Assembly: GCA_964550375.1 (NCBI GenBank)
Contig: CAZJYX010000010.1
Location: 1 to 64,000 of the forward strand
Direction of reading: 5' to 3'
DNA from: JAAYXS01 sp964550375
GTDB taxonomy: Bacteria > Planctomycetota > Phycisphaerae > UBA1845 > Fen-1342
DNA: 64,000 bases
Translations under genes and position numbers: made by a program
Notes under the pieces: model-generated
What the model saw: the letters and a program-made list of their open reading frames with translations, nothing else
Told to the model about the DNA's origin: nothing
Database searches by the model: none
Shown here: positions 62,953 to 64,000 of the stretch, piece after piece
Numbering within the stretch: the stretch's first letter is position 1
How the letters are laid out: the number at the start of each line of letters is the position of its first letter

Positions 62953-64000
62953 ATGGACGACGGCAAGGCACGAGCTGAGGACCAGAGTCTGGCCGAGGAC
63001 TTGGTATCGGCGTGGCAGGGTTGGCGGTTGAAGCGCTTCCCGCGCCTGATGCGCCGGCGCGTCGAGCAGATTCTGCTGGTGTCGAGCGCGTATGACTCGT
63101 TCAGTTTCGAGGAAGACGGGCTGCTGAGCGAGGTGATCTACTCGGAGTATACGGATCTGGGTTTGACGCATGCCCCGCACGTGGCGCGCGTATCGACGGG
63201 GGCGGCGGGGCTGGCGATGCTGCGGGAGGACCGCTTCGACCTGGTCATCGCGATGCTGCGCCTGGGCGACATGGACATCTTCCGGTTCACGCAAGCGGTG
63301 CGCGAGGCCTCACCCGGCGTGCCGATTGTGCTGCTGGTTTCGAGCAATTGGGAGCTGGCCCGCATCAGTCAGTCGCGCGGCAAGCTGGAGGTGGACGGTG
63401 TCTATCTCTGGCACGGGGACACGAAGATGTTCCTGGCGATCATCAAGAGCCTGGAGGATCGCTGGAACGTGGAGCGTGACACCCGCCTGGCCCACGTTGG
63501 CTCCATTATCCTGGTCGAGGACTCCGTGCGTTTCCGCTCGTCGCTGCTGCCGATCATGTATAGCGAGCTGGTCAAGCAGACGCGCACGGTCGTGACCGAT
63601 GGCGTCAACCGACTGCACAAGTTCCTGCGCATGCGGGCCCGGCCCAAGATCCTGGTGGCGGAGACGTACGAAGAGGGCATGGCCTTCTATGACCGCTTTC
63701 ACGAGTACCTGTTCGGCGTGATTGCCGATGTAAGCTTTCCGCGCGGCGGGCGGCTGGACCCGCAGGCCGGCATCGATTTCATTCGGCGGGTGAAGTCGGA
63801 CTACCCGGACACGCCGGCGTTGCTGCAATCGTCGGATCTGTCCAATCGGGCGCTGGCGGAGTCCATCGGCGCGCATTTCCTGCACAAGCGTTCGACGACG
63901 CTGCTGGAAGATGTGCGCGGGTTCATGCTCAACAACTTCGGCTTCGGTGATTTCGTGTTTCGGATGCCGGATGGGCGCGAGGTTGGGCGGGCGGGCGATC
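62953..64000 (+). CDS. Double-receiver N-terminus of a probable PEP-synthase-like protein (cut by window end)
   Basis: 349 codons are visible with no stop before the window edge. Residues about 38-160 are a first receiver-like domain whose phosphoacceptor position is Met101 (VIAMLRLGDMD) and which lacks the conserved Lys, so it should be inactive. Residues 184-322 are a second receiver with the acidic pair (VEDSVRF), Asp259 (IADVSFPRGGRLDP) and Lys312 (FLHKRS). The following GFGDFVFRMPDGREV is the start of the next domain. The same arrangement precedes PEP/pyruvate-binding dikinase-like domains in related bacteria; that C-terminal part lies outside the window, so it is inference. Confidence 0.8.
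   Translation, partial: MDDGKARAEDQSLAEDLVSAWQGWRLKRFPRLMRRRVEQILLVSSAYDSFSFEEDGLLSEVIYSEYTDLGLTHAPHVARVSTGAAGLAMLREDRFDLVIAMLRLGDMDIFRFTQAVREASPGVPIVLLVSSNWELARISQSRGKLEVDGVYLWHGDTKMFLAIIKSLEDRWNVERDTRLAHVGSIILVEDSVRFRSSLLPIMYSELVKQTRTVVTDGVNRLHKFLRMRARPKILVAETYEEGMAFYDRFHEYLFGVIADVSFPRGGRLDPQAGIDFIRRVKSDYPDTPALLQSSDLSNRALAESIGAHFLHKRSTTLLEDVRGFMLNNFGFGDFVFRMPDGREVGRAGD

Overview
The window looks like a high-GC, Gram-negative bacterial chromosome, most likely a member of the Planctomycetota (possibly a Phycisphaerae-like lineage). This is inferred from the mixture of genes, not from any rRNA. The supporting signs are lipopolysaccharide genes (lpxD, lpxI, a heptosyltransferase, two WaaP-like kinases), many short lipoproteins of a planctomycete type, ECF-like sigma factors, a gene starting with paired receiver domains of the kind fused to PEP-synthase-like enzymes, and dciA in place of recF in the dnaA-dnaN-gyrB cluster. 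I saw no rRNA genes, insertion sequences, prophage genes or CRISPR arrays.

Layout. 1-5.5 kb: a type I restriction-modification operon (hsdR-hsdM-hsdS, minus strand) with a good sigma-70 promoter, followed by the 5' end of a GIY-YIG-nuclease-like gene that loses homology near the window edge. 5.6-14.6 kb: a minus-strand housekeeping block, truD-dnaA, then dnaN-dciA-gyrB, a 56-residue membrane protein, a NUDIX hydrolase and a site-2 protease. 15-17.4 kb: tRNA-Gly(GCC), a PfkB fructokinase and a neutral-invertase-like glycosidase, converging. 17.5-18.9 kb: a divergent sigma factor with a membrane-anchored putative anti-sigma partner. 19-24.4 kb: hydrogenase maturation genes hypF-hypC-hypD with hypE divergent, but no hydrogenase. 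24.4-29 kb: a terminator-bearing candidate RNA, a Fur-family regulator, and a malQ-glgP glycogen operon.

29.3-35.3 kb: a lipoprotein, lysS, a LolC/E-like permease and its LolD-like ATPase, which has a hydrophobic two-helix insertion in its nucleotide-binding fold, then a sigma-54 activator without a receiver domain. 35.3-39 kb: an orphan sensor kinase and an AsmA-like membrane protein. 39-46 kb: lipoproteins, a glycosyltransferase, a polytopic membrane protein and an MFS-acyltransferase fusion. 46.3-51.6 kb: an envelope cluster (lipoprotein, TlyA-like methyltransferase, heptosyltransferase, two WaaP-family kinases, GT4 transferase) with tight overlaps. 51.6-56.3 kb: degenerate HD-GYP protein, HAD phosphatase, nitroreductase, ferritin, phosphoglycerate mutase. 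56.4-64 kb: lpxD with a near-consensus promoter, a PocR-containing hybrid kinase, a sigma-region-2/coiled-coil fusion, lpxI, and the start of a double-receiver protein cut by the window edge.

Themes. Many genes overlap by ATGA-type junctions, implying translational coupling. Several genes without a Shine-Dalgarno sequence have a TANNNT box only 7-11 bases before the start codon, suggesting leaderless mRNAs. The plus strand appears G-rich over about 5.6-29 kb whatever the gene direction, with no obvious inversion at dnaA. The most unusual single items are the ABC ATPase with a transmembrane insertion, the sigma/coiled-coil fusion, the inactive-looking WaaP paralogue and the structured RNA candidate at 24.5 kb.
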